The notes: generated from the sequence alone by a model not told the origin. Counted from the stretch's first letter, positions 44,509-55,443 are shown. The stretch is DNA of 64,000 nucleotides from Steinernema hermaphroditum (GCA_030435675.1 CM059621.1:1054001-1118000), one strand, 5' to 3'. Numbers and translations are program-made.

Positions 44509-45075
44509 TCATTTGAACGGTGAGGGGCTTGAAGCAGAGTAATAGGGTCCTCCATAGCCGGATGTAGCGTAGTATCCATAAGCGAGGACCTAAAAGCAGA
44601 GATACCAACTGAGCCTGAGCCGAGCCGGCTCGGACCACCCGGCTCGGCTCGTGAAACACGAGCTGGCTCAGGCTCGGCTCGAACCTGAACAGGGGTTTTG
44701 CCATATATACTAGGGAAAATTCCGACTGTTCGCAGGGAGCGGTAGCAGACGACGAGAGAAAATCGGATGCCCTTCGCTCTGCCACTGCATGCCCATTGTC
44801 TCTCGTCGTCTGTGCCCCTATTACCGATTCCCGCGAACGGTCGGAATTGTCCTTAGATCCGAGCCGGCCAGAGCCGAGCCGCTAGATGTAGGGGCATCCC
44901 ACTATCCGCTAGATCCAGGGGTAACCCATTGACCGTTAAATACAGAGGTGGCCCACTGGTAACCATGTGGTCCAAGAGTGTATGACTTAGAATACTTTGG
45001 AACGTAATATCATCGGTAACAAGTACGCAAGTACACATCGCACACAAGCATAAACTAATAGGATCGTCATCTTCA
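44509..45075 (-). pseudogene. QWATPG-repeat secreted gene, broken copy
   Basis: The last exon (44589-44509) is well preserved: YGYYATSGYGGPYYSASSPSP. The repeat exon reads GPHGYQWATSVFNGQWVTPG but then meets an in-frame TAG (near 44919). A hairpin element occupies the space between them. It shares exon layout and phases with the intact genes at 47.6 and 50.6 kb. Confidence 0.75.
44596..44865. mobile_element. Nested hairpin elements inside the broken gene
   Basis: The inner element H2 (44699-44858) has inverted arms: TATATACTAGGGAAAATTCC, CGACTGTTCGCAGGGAGCGG, and later CGCGAACGGTCGGAATTGTCC. It is surrounded by a GAGCCGAGCCGGCTCGG-rich palindrome. Related H2 pieces lie at 34318-34385 and 60425-60510. 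Confidence 0.6.
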
Positions 45076-45114
45076 GCACCATCCGTGCCGAAGAAAGGTG
45101 ATAATTGACGACTA

Positions 45115-46365
45115 TCACGGTGTCACGGAAGGCACTGGAGTGACTTTCGGCATGCAGTACGTTCGTATCATCTTCAAAACCGCTTTTCTGTACGGAGCAA
45201 TGAGGAGAACCACAGCAAGGCATTGTGATTGTCGAGTGAAAGCTCATGCAAAGTTCCGTCAAGATGGCCATCTCTAAAACTCCACATAGAATATCTGATA
45301 GCACATAAAAACGATGTTTTCTAGCTTATTTTCTTAACATTGACACCCCCTTAAATTCTAATGTGACCTACCATTTATTATCTGCAGTTCGAAAATAAAG
45401 GCACATAACGTCGTTGAAAGGGGAATGGCAAACAAGATAAAGGGCACGATGGTCTGAAGCAAGCCTGATTTCACGCAACCAGAGGGACTAATGCTAACCT
45501 GAACTGCTAAAGCTCTCATTAGTTGTATGTGAAGCCGATAAGTGTGCGCTGACATGAGCGATTCATGTGCTCTGCACTGCTTGATAGTGGCGGTAGCAAG
45601 CCACGAAACAGCAAGTATCCATAGCAACGTCCAAAACAGCGGAACAGAGGAGAACGTGATAAAACCTTCTTTGCTGTAGCCGACAATCGGAACGCTACCA
45701 AATAGTGTCATAAATTCTGGGTGGTTCTGCAAATGGTTATGTAAATTTTATAAAAGAATTGATTACCTGCTGCACAAAATCCTTAAAGACATCCTCAGGA
45801 ATGTGGCCAAGGAACCCAGCTGCCGACCATGTGCTCGGAGGCACCACCACAAGAAAAGCAATCCCAGTCCAATATTTCCATTTCTCCATCTTTTGGCTGT
45901 TGATTTTCAGTTCATTGTAGCGGTAAATGAAAGCGATGAGCTGGGAGACAAGATATTCGCATATGCAAAAAGCACAAGCGATCTGAGCGGAAGTTAGGAA
46001 AATTGATTACAAGCTGCACCCACAATGCTGACTAATCCAGCAGTAGGGCCCAATGTTTTGGCCAGACCGCCTGAACGTATTGCCAGAATCTCCATGATCA
46101 GCATCGGCAACGAAATTACCTCCGTCACTAAATCGCTGAGAAATGTCCACAACTAAAGTGTTGTTTAATATGCAACGAGACATCCTTCACTTGCCGATAT
46201 ATTAAGAAGCACGAACTTGTAAGCTTTGAAACATTTTGGCGATTTGTAAAGTATTAGATAAACAGTGAATATGTTCAGTAGAAAGGCGACAAACACATTT
46301 CCCATTATAATCCAGCGACAAAGGTTAAATCTGTTTTGATATTCCTGCACTACAACTCCTTGCAT
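45115..46365 (-). pseudogene. Multi-exon Str-superfamily receptor with frame break
   Basis: Unlike the main array, this receptor has introns. Exon 1 is 46365 onward (FTVYLILYKSPKCFKAYKFV, then LLNIS). A GC-AG intron (GCAAGTGAAGG) follows. Exon 2 has LWTFLSDLVTEVISLPMLI. Exon 3 has LIAFIYRYNELKINSQ as the TM3 end. Exon 4 has SAHTYRLHIQLMRALAVQ, and exon 5 has TIVPFILFAIPLSTTLCAF. The last exon reads ILTELCMSFHSTI; the expected C-terminal LLIAPYRKAVLKMIR continues only in another frame after a 1- or 2-bp indel near 45220. It is either a recent pseudogene or an assembly error. Confidence 0.7.
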
Positions 46366-46589
46366 CTGCAAAACTTAAGATCGTATGGGATGCAATGAGT
46401 ATAATAGAAAACCAACTGTTGGGAATGTAATAAAAGTGAAAGCTCTTGAGACATATGGGAAAAAAGTTAATCAGAATTTGAATGACATATAGAATTTTCG
46501 CAGACAATGAAAACAATACATACAAAAACAAAAGAAATAATTATTCGGCTGGGAGCAACAACAGCCAATTGAATTAAAAGGTTTGTATC

Positions 46590-47110
46590 TCACCAGTATA
46601 ATCAGAGTTGTGAGGCCATACAAACAATATCGTTCCCGATACATTTGAACGACGAGGGATGCGGAGCCGTAGGACACGGATGTAGCGTAATAGCCGTAGC
46701 CTAGTAGCGGTACCGAGTGGCCCTGATGTCTTGCGGGATCGCGACGATCGTTGTTCCAATAACGACCGGTTACTCATTTCCGAAGGAGCAAACAGGCATT
46801 ACCGATCGCTACACAAAAGACACAAGCAAAGGATGGCCGACAATCTTCCATGCTTTCCTATTCTGTTGTTGCTTTTTTGAGATGCTTGAGACATAGACAT
46901 TCTCACTCTTTTGTGAAAGTCATATGTTCTTCTTGAACAGCATCCAATGGAATCAATATGATTTATTGAAAATTTACCACCACCCTTGGTCCATAGCCAA
47001 AACAGCAACAGCAGAGGGACAGGAAGCAGAGTCATAGGATAGCGTAGTGACCATAATCGAGGACCTAAAAGACTAAAAGCTATTTGAACGACGTTTTTGT
47101 AATGGAACAT
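46590..47110 (-). pseudogene. Remnants of two QWATPG-family last exons
   Basis: 46640-46700 keeps GYGYYATSVSYGSASL, and 46985-47075 keeps a GPRLW/LDYGHYA piece followed by CCCFGYGP-like codons. The same downstream CCCFGYGTK coding is seen at 44.45 kb. Both lack signal and repeat exons. Confidence 0.55.
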
Positions 47111-47169
47111 TGGAGTGAGATGAGATGAAGATGAAGTTTTCGGTCGAGAAAACTACTATCCTAAACTAA

Positions 47170-47420
47170 ACCCTGTAACATGTGTGAGTTGTGGTTGACG
47201 AGCAGTCGGTCCTTCAGTCGGTTGGTCAAATGGTGAACCCTGTGGCAGTTCTGATCTCCCGGCTTCAAGAAAGAATTGAGACACTCGGATGCCGCAGTCC
47301 AACCACCGTTGGTCACAAGGTGTCCAACGCCAGGAATCTGGAGGCGTAAGAGGTCACACCGAAGGTCGCTGACGCTCTGACGACAGCACGACCGGCGAGA
47401 CGCAACTCCCGAAACTCTCA
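47170..47420 (-). repeat. Dispersed repeat, family R1, tail copy
   Basis: The minus strand matches 10920-11152: GAGCGTCAGCGACCTTCGG, then GGACACCTTGTG, GTGGTTGGACTGCGGC and ACTGCCACAGGGTT. Confidence 0.55.
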
Positions 47421-47573
47421 AACCTTTTTTTATTTCGCAAACAATAACCAATAACAATTCATTAATTTGAGCAATTTATTATCTGCAAGCATTTGAGGCC
47501 GAGCGTCAGTTATAAACAATGGCAAAAGGTTTGTACCACCACCAGCAACAACATCACAACATAATGTTCTTGA

Positions 47574-47938
47574 TTATTTTTTGAACGGCGAGGGGCTTGA
47601 AGCAAAATCATAGGGTCCTCCATAGCCGGATGTAGCGTAGTAGCCATAATAAGGACCTAAAACGCTCGACGACTTCGGGAGGGGAGCTAGCGGTATATAC
47701 CACCGGTATAATAAGGATTCCATCCAGGAGTGGCCCACTGGCCGTTAGATCCAGGGGCAGGCCATCCAGGGGTGGCCCATTGACCATTAGATCCAGGGGT
47801 GGCCCACTGGTAGCCATACGGTCCAGGAGTGTAGGAGTCCTGGGCGATCTAAGCAGACGAAGTTAGCATAGAAACACCTGTACTTCCACTCACAACAGCC
47901 GAGAAGAAGAGAACGAAAAACACAGCGATGAACTTCAT
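47574..47938 (-). CDS. Secreted QWATPG-repeat protein, 91 aa
   Basis: Three exons on the minus strand (47938-47894, 47848-47701, 47656-47574), 276 bp in frame. Exon 1 encodes a signal peptide (MKFIAVFFVLFFSAV). Exon 2 encodes short repeats with the core NGQWATPGW (YQWATPGS, GQWATPGWPAPGS, GQWATPGWNPYY). Exon 3 encodes YYGYYATSGYGGPYDFASS and a Lys-Lys end. Exon 3 is exactly 83 bp, as in the 50.6 kb gene. It is probably secreted; composition (W, Q, T, P, G, Y) suggests a structural or antimicrobial-type peptide, but the function is unknown. Confidence 0.78.
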
Positions 47939-47973
47939 GTTTGGATTGATGATTCTCCCCTTTGATACGTCCA

Positions 47974-47983
47974 CTTTTATATT
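47974..47983 (-). promoter_or_regulatory. TATA box of the 47.6 kb gene
   Basis: AATATAAAAG on the minus strand about 36-45 bp upstream of the ATG. About 170 bp around it (47938-48110) is conserved with 51150-51310. Confidence 0.6.
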
Positions 47984-47999
47984 GGTCTAAATTTGCATT

Positions 48000-49144
48000 G
48001 CCACGTCTTCCATCAATGCCAGATTGATTTCCTGAACAGGTCTGGTAAAACCATACTCCGATCCAAACAAGATTCATATTCAAACCAGACTACTGTTTTT
48101 GCATTTTGCCATCGACCTTGCCACATATCCGTACAGCAATGCACACAAACTTCTTCCGGTAAATTCTTATCTGATCATTCCCCTATCCCTCTCAGTAACA
48201 AAGGTACATCTAAAGTTGTTGAAGAAGTGAGCGACTTAACCTCAAAAATCATGTAACATCCGTGAACGATGTTCCGGTCTCTTCAAACTTTTCAAACGAT
48301 TAGTTTCTTGAACACGTCTGTCAAAACAAGTGCAAAGTGTGGTCCTGTGTGGTCCGGTGCAAACGAGTTTCATATTCAAATTTGATCGTTGTTTTTTTTT
48401 GCATAGCCAGCTGAATACATCAGCCGGGACATGAATGCCGTACTCTGGTAACGGTACTCTGGAAAGTTCTACCTGCCGTAGCCCCCCAATGAGTGCATGT
48501 GTTTCCGGGGAAAGTGGCATTCTCTGCGTTTCCGTGGACAGTCTGCCACATGCGCATGCCGGTTTCTCCGGGAAGCTGCGGAAAATGACAGAGCCAGAAA
48601 CACACCGGGGTGACCCTATAGCTTTGCGCTGCAGTGTATCTCCCTGCCAAACAGCCTTGCCTCGTAACCTTTGTAGTCCTTGCAAACTTCCTCCTTAAAG
48701 AGCGAACCTTAGAGGAGAAGAAAGCGAAAAGTTTACTCTTCTTTGCCACATACAAATCCTTCAGTCTTTCCTAAATAGCGATTTTTGAGACCGATCTATA
48801 CCCTTTGGGAATGGCGCGATCTGCTCGAGGCATGTATTGACGCAATAGCTGATGCTGAATTAATGACAGAGATGTACATCATACAAGATAGTTAGACTTG
48901 AAAATCACGTGTCCTATGTCATTGGCACTAATCAACTGTCCTGTACGGACACTCGCCTTGCCACTAAGGTACAAATTCTTTGTCTTGAATAAATGACTCC
49001 TTAGAAGGTCTATGACCAGTGATCTTTCTGGAAATGACATTTCATAAATGCTTGTTTTCGACTTCGAAAGTTTGCCTACACACGCTTCGTGAACTATAAG
49101 AGTTGCATATAAAGCGGATGTATTCCATTTGCTCGTTTCGAGCT
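48000..49144. other. Duplicated upstream sequence, no gene
   Basis: 48000-48110 matches 51200-51310 (GTCTGTCAAAACA, GATTCATATTCAAA), and a third, fainter copy lies at 48270-48400. The third copy faces no receptor or repeat gene, so it is probably the promoter of a lost family member. ORFs at 48.25-48.75 kb are unsupported. Confidence 0.5.
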
Positions 49145-50426
49145 ATGGTCGCATTCGACAATACATCGTCGTTTGTCTATGGGTCTGAGCTACAAGGACG
49201 AGGCTATGCCACCGATAAAGATGTCATCATTGGCACGGTCATGTTGATAGTATGTGATCAGAAAGCACACTTTAACATAGCCTTTTTTAGATAGCCCTAT
49301 TGGCTGTGTTCTTCGGCTCCCTGAACCTTGTTCTTATCTGGAAAATGGAGGTCTTTCACAATGCCTTTGGTTGGTTCTGGGCAAGTCGAACGATGGCAGA
49401 AGTCATAAATAACTTCGTCCATGTGGTCTACTCGGCTCCAATTACCATAATGTACTTTCAAATCATACAATATGATGATATTAGGCATCGTTTTAGGCAG
49501 CCAAATGACATTCCTCCCTTTTTGGGTGTATCGGTGTTTATGGTGGGATATATGTGCGCTTTTGGGTCATGTATAATGCATCAGATACTCTCTTTGAATC
49601 GTTGCATAGCCCTCTACTGTCCACTGAAGTACAAAACCATCTTTAGCACATCAAATTGTGCAAAGATTATAGTGGCTTGTTGGATACCGGTTCCTTTGGT
49701 CATATCCTGCTATATAGGTAAGCTTTTTCAGAACGTTGACCCTTGTAACTACTCACATACATGTAGTTGAAACACATTGAATAACGGGGTCTTATTTACA
49801 GCGTTTCCATGCAACCTCGTTGGCTACAGTCCTCAACTATACGAATATTCGTTTATCAAATGCTATCCTGACCTGAATCGTAATTATTCCATTGTTGGAA
49901 CCATTGTCAACCGCTCCTGTTGGCTGCTCTGCTGTATCACGATGACAACCGATATCTCAACGCTAATTAGAATCATCTATATTCGAAAGGTGAAGCAAAA
50001 GATTGGATTCGCAAAGTCCATTGTAGGTTCTCAAATTGGGTTCTCACAGCGCGGACTTTAATCGGGATGTTCGACTCTTCATGCAGGTAGAAGAAGTTCG
50101 TATAAGCTCGGTTTCTATTGGTTTAACATTCAGACGACAGTGCAAAACACCACGATGGTCATGGCTACGACGATCGTAGTCATCGCAAATAATGAGTATA
50201 ATGTCGAGGACGAGGTCATCCATATTCTCGGTTTCAACACTGTTATCCTCACACACGTCAACAATGCGTCTGTGTGCCCATTTAGAATGTTACTACTCAG
50301 CCATTTTACAGCCTAGCCTTGCTGATTTTCAATCCAGAAGTTCGCAATCTTCTATGTCGTCGAGTGAGTCCAAGTGACATGCAAAGCAGAAGTGGTCGTA
50401 CACATGCCTTTTCTGGACGTCACTGA
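49145..50426 (+). CDS. SRX-like chemoreceptor, multi-exon
   Basis: A seven-transmembrane receptor of the SRX type. Exon 1 (49145-49249) starts MVAFDNTSSFVYGSE. Exon 2 (49291 to about 49699) holds FGWFWASRTMAEVINNFVHV, SAPITIMYFQ and the SRX hallmark after TM3, LSLNRCIALYCPLKYKTIFS. Exon 3 starts AFPCNLVGYSPQLYEYSF. A following piece encodes NRDVRLFMQ. The end is TTVQNTTMVMATTIVVI, TVILTHVNNALALL and FNPEVRNLLCRR. Most junctions are clean, but the join before DFNRDVRLFMQ (about 50025-50055) does not keep frame with the sites I can see. Either I mis-placed an intron or there is a small indel. Confidence 0.75.
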
Positions 50427-50633
50427 TTTGGATGCTATTACCACATGGTCACATGTGTACCTACAGTGATAAAATGTGTGTTGCCAGTCAATAAATGGTT
50501 AACCTCATACAGTTTGGAGTACAATAAGGAGCAATTTATTATTTATAAGCATTTGAGGCCGAACCTCAGTAATAAGCAACAGCAAAAACGTTTGTATATC
50601 TTGAAGAGTACCACCACCAGCAACAACCTTTGC

Positions 50634-51150
50634 TCATTTTTTGAATGGCGAGGGGCTGGACGCCGAGCCGTACGGTCCTCCATAGCCAGAAGTCGCATAG
50701 TAGCCATAGAAAGGTCCTAAAGCGATCGCTGAGTGGAGAAGGCTAATGAACAGATACCAGAGGAAGGATTCCAGTAGTCGGGAGTGGCCCACTGATAGGG
50801 ATTCCATCCAGAAGTGGCGCCCTGGAACGAGCTCCAGTCGGGGGTGGCCCATTGATTTGGGTTCCAACCGGGGGTAGCCCACTGATTCCATGGGTTCCAT
50901 CCAGACGTTGCGCCTTGGAACGAGCTCCAGTCGGGGGTGGACCACTGATTCCAAGAATCCCAACCAGAAGTGGCCCATTGATCATTGGACCCAGGGGTGG
51001 CCCATTGATCGTTAGATCCAGGCGTGCCCCATTCGAATGGGCTAGGGGTGAAAGAGTCTTGGGCGAACTAAGAACATCTTCCTCTACAGATTCTACCGTA
51101 ATCTCACTCACAACGACCGATAAGAAGAGAAGGAAGCAGATGAACTTCAT
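50634..51150 (-). CDS. Secreted QWATPG-repeat protein, 143 aa
   Basis: Three exons on the minus strand (51150-51112, 51067-50758, 50716-50634), 432 bp in frame. Exon 1 is a signal peptide (MKFICFLLFLSVV). Exon 2 holds about seven imperfect repeats built on Q-W-A/S-T-P/S-x-W (NDQWATPGS, NQWSTPDWSSFQGATSGW, NQWATPGW, YQWATPDYW). Exon 3 encodes FYGYYATSGYGGPYGSASS ending SPFKK. Another frame of exon 2 is also open but gives no consistent repeat with the 47.6 kb gene, so I chose this one. Function is unknown. Confidence 0.8.
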
Positions 51151-51184
51151 GATTGGATTGATGATTCTCCTCCCGATAGGCCAG

Positions 51185-51194
51185 CTTTTATATC
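51185..51194 (-). promoter_or_regulatory. TATA box of the 50.6 kb gene
   Basis: GATATAAAAG on the minus strand about 35-44 bp before the ATG, inside sequence conserved with the paralogue at 47.97 kb. Confidence 0.6.
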
Positions 51195-51841
51195 GTTCAA
51201 AATTTGCATTGCCACGTCTCCCATCGATACCAGATTGCTTTGCCGAACAGGTCTGTCAAAACAATGGTCCGTTCCAAACAAGATTCATATTCAAATGCGA
51301 CCATTATCTTTGCACGTCGAGCCGGAAAACATATCCATAGGCAAGTGCCACGTAGCTGTATGGTCAACTCAAACCAACATAATACAGGGATTTGTCCCTT
51401 TTGGCTCCTAAACCTAAAGATTGCAAATTTTGTAACTTTTGTAATGTTCTTTTCTTATGGCTCTGAGATGTTCATCGGTTTACACACCTCACACCGAGGC
51501 AAATAAGCGCTCACAACCAGTTCAGTCTACATGGACGGCTTTATCGGATGACATCATCACCGCCGTGACGGTTCATCTTCCGAAAAACTTACTTCCATGA
51601 CCATGAACATCGCATGCTTGTGCACCTTTGGAAGCTCGGTCGACGATCTGGGTGATGCCAATGGTCCCGAACGGAAATCGAGTGCGCGAAACAAAATCGT
51701 TTGATTGTCTGTGTCTGTCAGACAGAGACGTCTGTCTTTCCGCCGTCATCTTCATTCCGACCAGATTCTCTCGCGATTTTCTCGTGTTTTCACTCGAACA
51801 TCCCCGATTTCTGTTTTTTCAGAACTCTACACGAATCAGTG

Positions 51842-52460
51842 ATGGACCATCCCGCCGAACCCGAATCCGGTGAGTGAAAACGCGATTTTTGCATGGAATT
51901 CGGCTGTTTTCAGAAGTGAAGGTCGAAGTGTTTGATGCTTTGCAGGAGAAACTCGACGTGGATCGCGAGTGTGACGACAAGGTTTGGGACCTTATCGACG
52001 CCTTCCGGGACGTCCGTGACACGCAGTTGCCGGCGGCGGTGAAGCGGAATGTTGACCGCATTTGTGAAGAGTTGGATATGGTAAGAAGGTTCTATTTTGA
52101 GCTCTGGACTAACTGATCGCGGTTTAGTTCCCTCCGGTGGAAAGCAGAAACGCCGAAATGCATGAACAACTGATGAAGGAAGTCGAGAACCTGGCGAGAC
52201 AGAAGGCTGAAGAGGAGAAGAAGATGCGAGAACTCCGAGCTGAAATTGATGAGGTGAGAGATTTCCCGTGTTTTGTGACGGGTGGTGAGTGATCTCAGAT
52301 ACAGATCATGATCGCTCAGTTTTTTTGGAGTTTCTCTAAATCTTCGTTTATTTAGATCGACCGCGAGAACGAAGCGATCGAAGGAGAAATCGCGGATTTG
52401 ATTTTCAAGATCAGGAACTACGCGGAAAACAAGGGCCGGGTCAAGAAGAATAACTTGTAA
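51842..52460 (+). CDS. Small coiled-coil protein, 141 aa
   Basis: Not recognised. Four exons (51842-51869, 51914-52080, 52128-52253, 52356-52460) join in frame. The N-terminus is MDHPAEPESE. A helical middle follows (DALQEKLDVDRECDDKVWDL, DRICEELDMFPPV). A long, highly charged coiled coil then runs to the end (EVENLARQKAEEEKKMRELR; ENEAIEGEIADLIFKIRNY). It has no signal peptide or membrane segment. The length and coiled coil could suit a small kinetochore or complex subunit, but that is speculation. All introns are 44-102 bp with canonical ends. Confidence 0.75.
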
Positions 52461-52602
52461 TGAGTGGAGTTTTTGTAAGTGTACCTATGCGTTAAACGGT
52501 TTCCAATAATTGCGTTGAAGCATTGGATGTCACAGCATCTTGTTATTGTTCAGTGTTCTGTATAATGTTCGTGTTGCATTAGCCAATATTTCAGAGTCGA
52601 GC

Positions 52603-53415
52603 ATGTGGAAACCAGGTACAGTGGTGAGGGTTATCCCGGCGGAAGAGCGCTTGATCGATCGAAATCAGCTCACTGGACTCAATTTCGCCATCGATACCAC
52701 CTGGGACGGAAAGCCAGTCGATCACGACCCGACTAAGATCAGGATGGCGTGGAACGTCGAAAACCGTCAGAGTTGCACGATCAAGATCTCCATCGAAGCG
52801 CCCCTCTTCGACGAGTGCGAAGAGCCTGACGATTATCTAGGAATCCTAACTGAGGTTTGCTCTTTCCCTGTCCACCAAAGCATCAACAATATTTTCAGCT
52901 TCCGAATGCCGATAAAAACTACCAAGTGGTGCAGTTTTTCTTCGCCAACTCGAAGAATCAGCGTCTCGTTGTCACGCTTGGACCACATGGCCATTGGCTG
53001 GTCACTCTACACGATGGCGACACCGTACTCAACAACGGAGAAGAAATGGAGTTGTCCATTCAAAATGAATTCATGATGGATATGTGGCACTGCACATTCG
53101 AGTTGCCCGTCGCTTATCTGCCGCCAAGTGAGTCGCTAACGTTGTACTACGGAAAGTCATCACTTCCATTCAGAAGCGCACAAGTTCAACGCTTGTGCAG
53201 TCCACGGAACAGCGCCCAACCGCATCTACGAATCTTTGTGTGTGCTGACCGAGGGGTGTGAAGAAAAGCCCGACTTCCATAAGCTAGAAGATTACCGCCA
53301 TATTGATATGCGCCGTGTGGTTCCAGATGCATTCCGCGAGGAGGCGTACATTGCTCCGACGTATGGCGACGTCTGGGGCGTCAAAGGATCGTATGTGGTA
53401 CCCGATATTATGTAG
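52603..53415 (+). CDS. UPF0462 (C4orf33-like) protein
   Basis: 240 residues in three exons (52603-52854, 52899-53127, 53174-53415). A TTTCAG acceptor 15 bp before the ATG suits trans-splicing, and the gene lies only 142 bp behind the upstream gene, so the two may form an operon. It shares the animal UPF0462 blocks: FAIDTTWDGKPVDHDP, RMAWN, ISIEAPLF, VQFFFANSKNQRLVVTLGPH followed by GHWLV, MWHCTFELPVAYLPP, CAVHGTAPNRIYESL and EKPDFHKLEDY. The fold is predicted beta-sandwich; biochemical function is unknown in any animal as far as I know. Confidence 0.85.
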
Positions 53416-53561
53416 TTGATATTTTACGTTTGTAGCTGTTGCTTGAGAGTGTGATAAATTTCTACGGTGAGAGATGTTCGGACATGGAGAGGAGAAAGGT
53501 AATCTCTGTCTTCTAGTCACTAATAGTGCACGTTGGATTACAGACAGTTGTGTCTGCAAAA

Positions 53562-53570
53562 AGCCATAAA
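53562..53570 (+). promoter_or_regulatory. Possible TATA box
   Basis: CCATAAAAG lies about 95 bp upstream of ATG 53662. Confidence 0.35.
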
Positions 53571-53661
53571 AGGGCGTTGCACAGGTGTTGGGCGCCCATT
53601 CGATTGAGAGGAACTTGGAACGATCGGTCGGAGGTCAGTTGCTGGAGTCGGAGACGGCGAC

Positions 53662-55324
53662 ATGAAGGCAAGCAGCGGATCCAGTGGTCATGACAACAAA
53701 CGTCATAGGAAGTCTCGTCGCACGATCAGAGTGTTGCCGCCGAAGCTGGAATCTCCGAAGTCTGATCAGATCTTGACGTCGCTGAAGGGATCGCGGAAGA
53801 AGCTGAGTAAGTCGGCGTAAGACGCTGCTCGCAAAACGTTTCTCTGCTTTAGAGAGCACTATGGTCGAAGGAGGGACGCTGAAACCCGTGACACCGCACA
53901 GCTCTACAGCGACTACTACGAGTTTGAAGAGTGTGAAGAGCGTGAAATATCCGCAGAAGAAGAATGGTGCCGACGATCGCGGTCTCAAAGACAACAACGA
54001 GAACGAGCCGACCGTCTTCGAAGAGATCGCGACGCCTCTTCGTCCGGCCACCGACCATCACGGCTCCCACTGCAACTGCAGCCATTCCAAGCATCGAGCA
54101 AGTCATCAACACCTGCATGGACATGAACACGGCAAGCCTGAGGACTTTGTCACATCGCAGACTGTCGAACCACAGTCGAAGAAAGAGTCAATAACGCATT
54201 CTGACGACGACGCATCGAAAGTCAAGCCCCTCAGCAAGTTCCTGCTCATGCAAGCAAAGTTGCGCGCCCGGCAGAAAGCAAAGGAGGACACTCTCAAGAA
54301 GGTAGACCCAGAGCCGAAGAAAGACTTGCAATCGCATTCTGACAACGACCCATCGCAAGCCAAGACTCTTAGCAAGTTCCTTCTGATGCAATCGAAGTTG
54401 CGCGCTCGGCAGAAAGCAAAGGAAGAGGCTCTGAAAAAGCAAACAAAGAAGGACGAGCTCGCGAAATCTCCGTTGAACGAAATCACACCTCCTAAGGTTG
54501 CGGTAGGTTTTGTTCTTTCAGCTCCATGTAAAGCTTCATCTTTAGGTCCAGAAATTGCCCGCCTCGCCCAAACCTGGCCTGGAGAGCTCGTGCCCCGTCT
54601 CTGTTCAAACATCGGTATCGTCATCAACTTCCACCTCGATGAGTATGACGAAACGAAGCAATCCGTCGGAAGTTCCAAAGATGCCAAGGTTGAAGAAAGA
54701 GTCACGGTCAAGCAGTGTCTCTTCTCTCGGATCGACAACCTCCTGTGGCTCAGCTATTTCTACGACAACGCGCTCTTGCTGTCCTTCCATGTCAAACTCG
54801 GGAACTGGGAGCGTCTCCACATCATCGGGATCCAGAAGTGTTGTGGCATCATTTGGGTCCACAACCGTCAGTTCGGTGGGGCCCCTAAGCACTTCGTCTG
54901 ATTCGGGTACTGCTTCGATGGCCACAACCACGAAAACGTTGGCCAACTTTTGCTCGGAAGTAAATATTTTGCCAAAACAGAAGCTCGATGAACAGGTCGA
55001 AGAGCACAGCTGTAAAATGCCAGTCGCCCATCAGTTCTCCAGTCTGCCGATTTTCACGGAGCATCGGATCCTTGCGAAGGCGCTCCGAAAGAAGAACGGT
55101 CGGAGTCATCGCGATCATGCTCTACGGTAAGGTAGCGCTCGATTTACACAGAAGCACAATGGACTGCTTTCAGATTGGTCTACGGTCGCCAAACGAACTC
55201 TGAGTGCGAAGCGCTCATCGTAAACCCGCGAGCTGTGGCCGCCACGAGACTGAAGCCAACGCCGAAAAAGAAGATCGTTTTGCGTCCATTACCCGCGCTG
55301 AAAATGCCGCAAAAGGCTGGATGA
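53662..55324 (+). CDS. Disordered Ser/Lys-rich protein with internal repeat
   Basis: Not recognised. Four exons. Exon 1 starts MKASSGSSGHDNKRHRKSRR. Exon 2 (about 53853-54502) contains a His/Cys-rich patch (HHGSHCNCSHSKHRASHQHL) and two tandem copies of a basic helix, LSKFLLMQAKLRARQKAKED and LSKFLLMQSKLRARQKAKEE, each preceded by SHSD(D/N)D. Exon 3 (54546 onward) is Ser/Thr-rich (TSVSSSTSTSMSM, VSTSSGSRSVVASF), then FCSEVNILPKQKLDEQVEEH. The last exon ends VLRPLPALKMPQKAG at 55324, with AATAAA about 65 bp on. A nuclear or cytoplasmic scaffold is possible. A longer frame through the exon-2/3 intron exists, but the GTAGGT...TTTAG intron restores a Ser-rich frame to the end. Confidence 0.65.
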
Positions 55325-55443
55325 AAAAGTCATTCAGCGCTTGCCGATTTTCATTGGTTACACGCTTATGCAAAGGGAAGCGGCAAGTTAAATAAAGAGT
55401 TTATTCAAAATGACAATGATTATTTGGGTATTTGTTATTTGAA

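Noticed and set aside
48242..48755. 147-codon ORF on the minus strand
   Set aside because: It overlaps the duplicated promoter-like region and has no signal peptide, domain or conserved partner.
50743..51150. Alternative Pro/Gly-rich reading of the 50.6 kb repeat gene
   Set aside because: It ignores good splice sites and lacks agreement with the paralogue at 47.6 kb, whereas the QWATPG frame matches in both genes and all exon phases.
54188..54738. Antisense Cys/Phe-rich frames at 54.1-54.7 kb
   Set aside because: They are mirror images of the Lys/Ser-rich sense exons and break at the intron.
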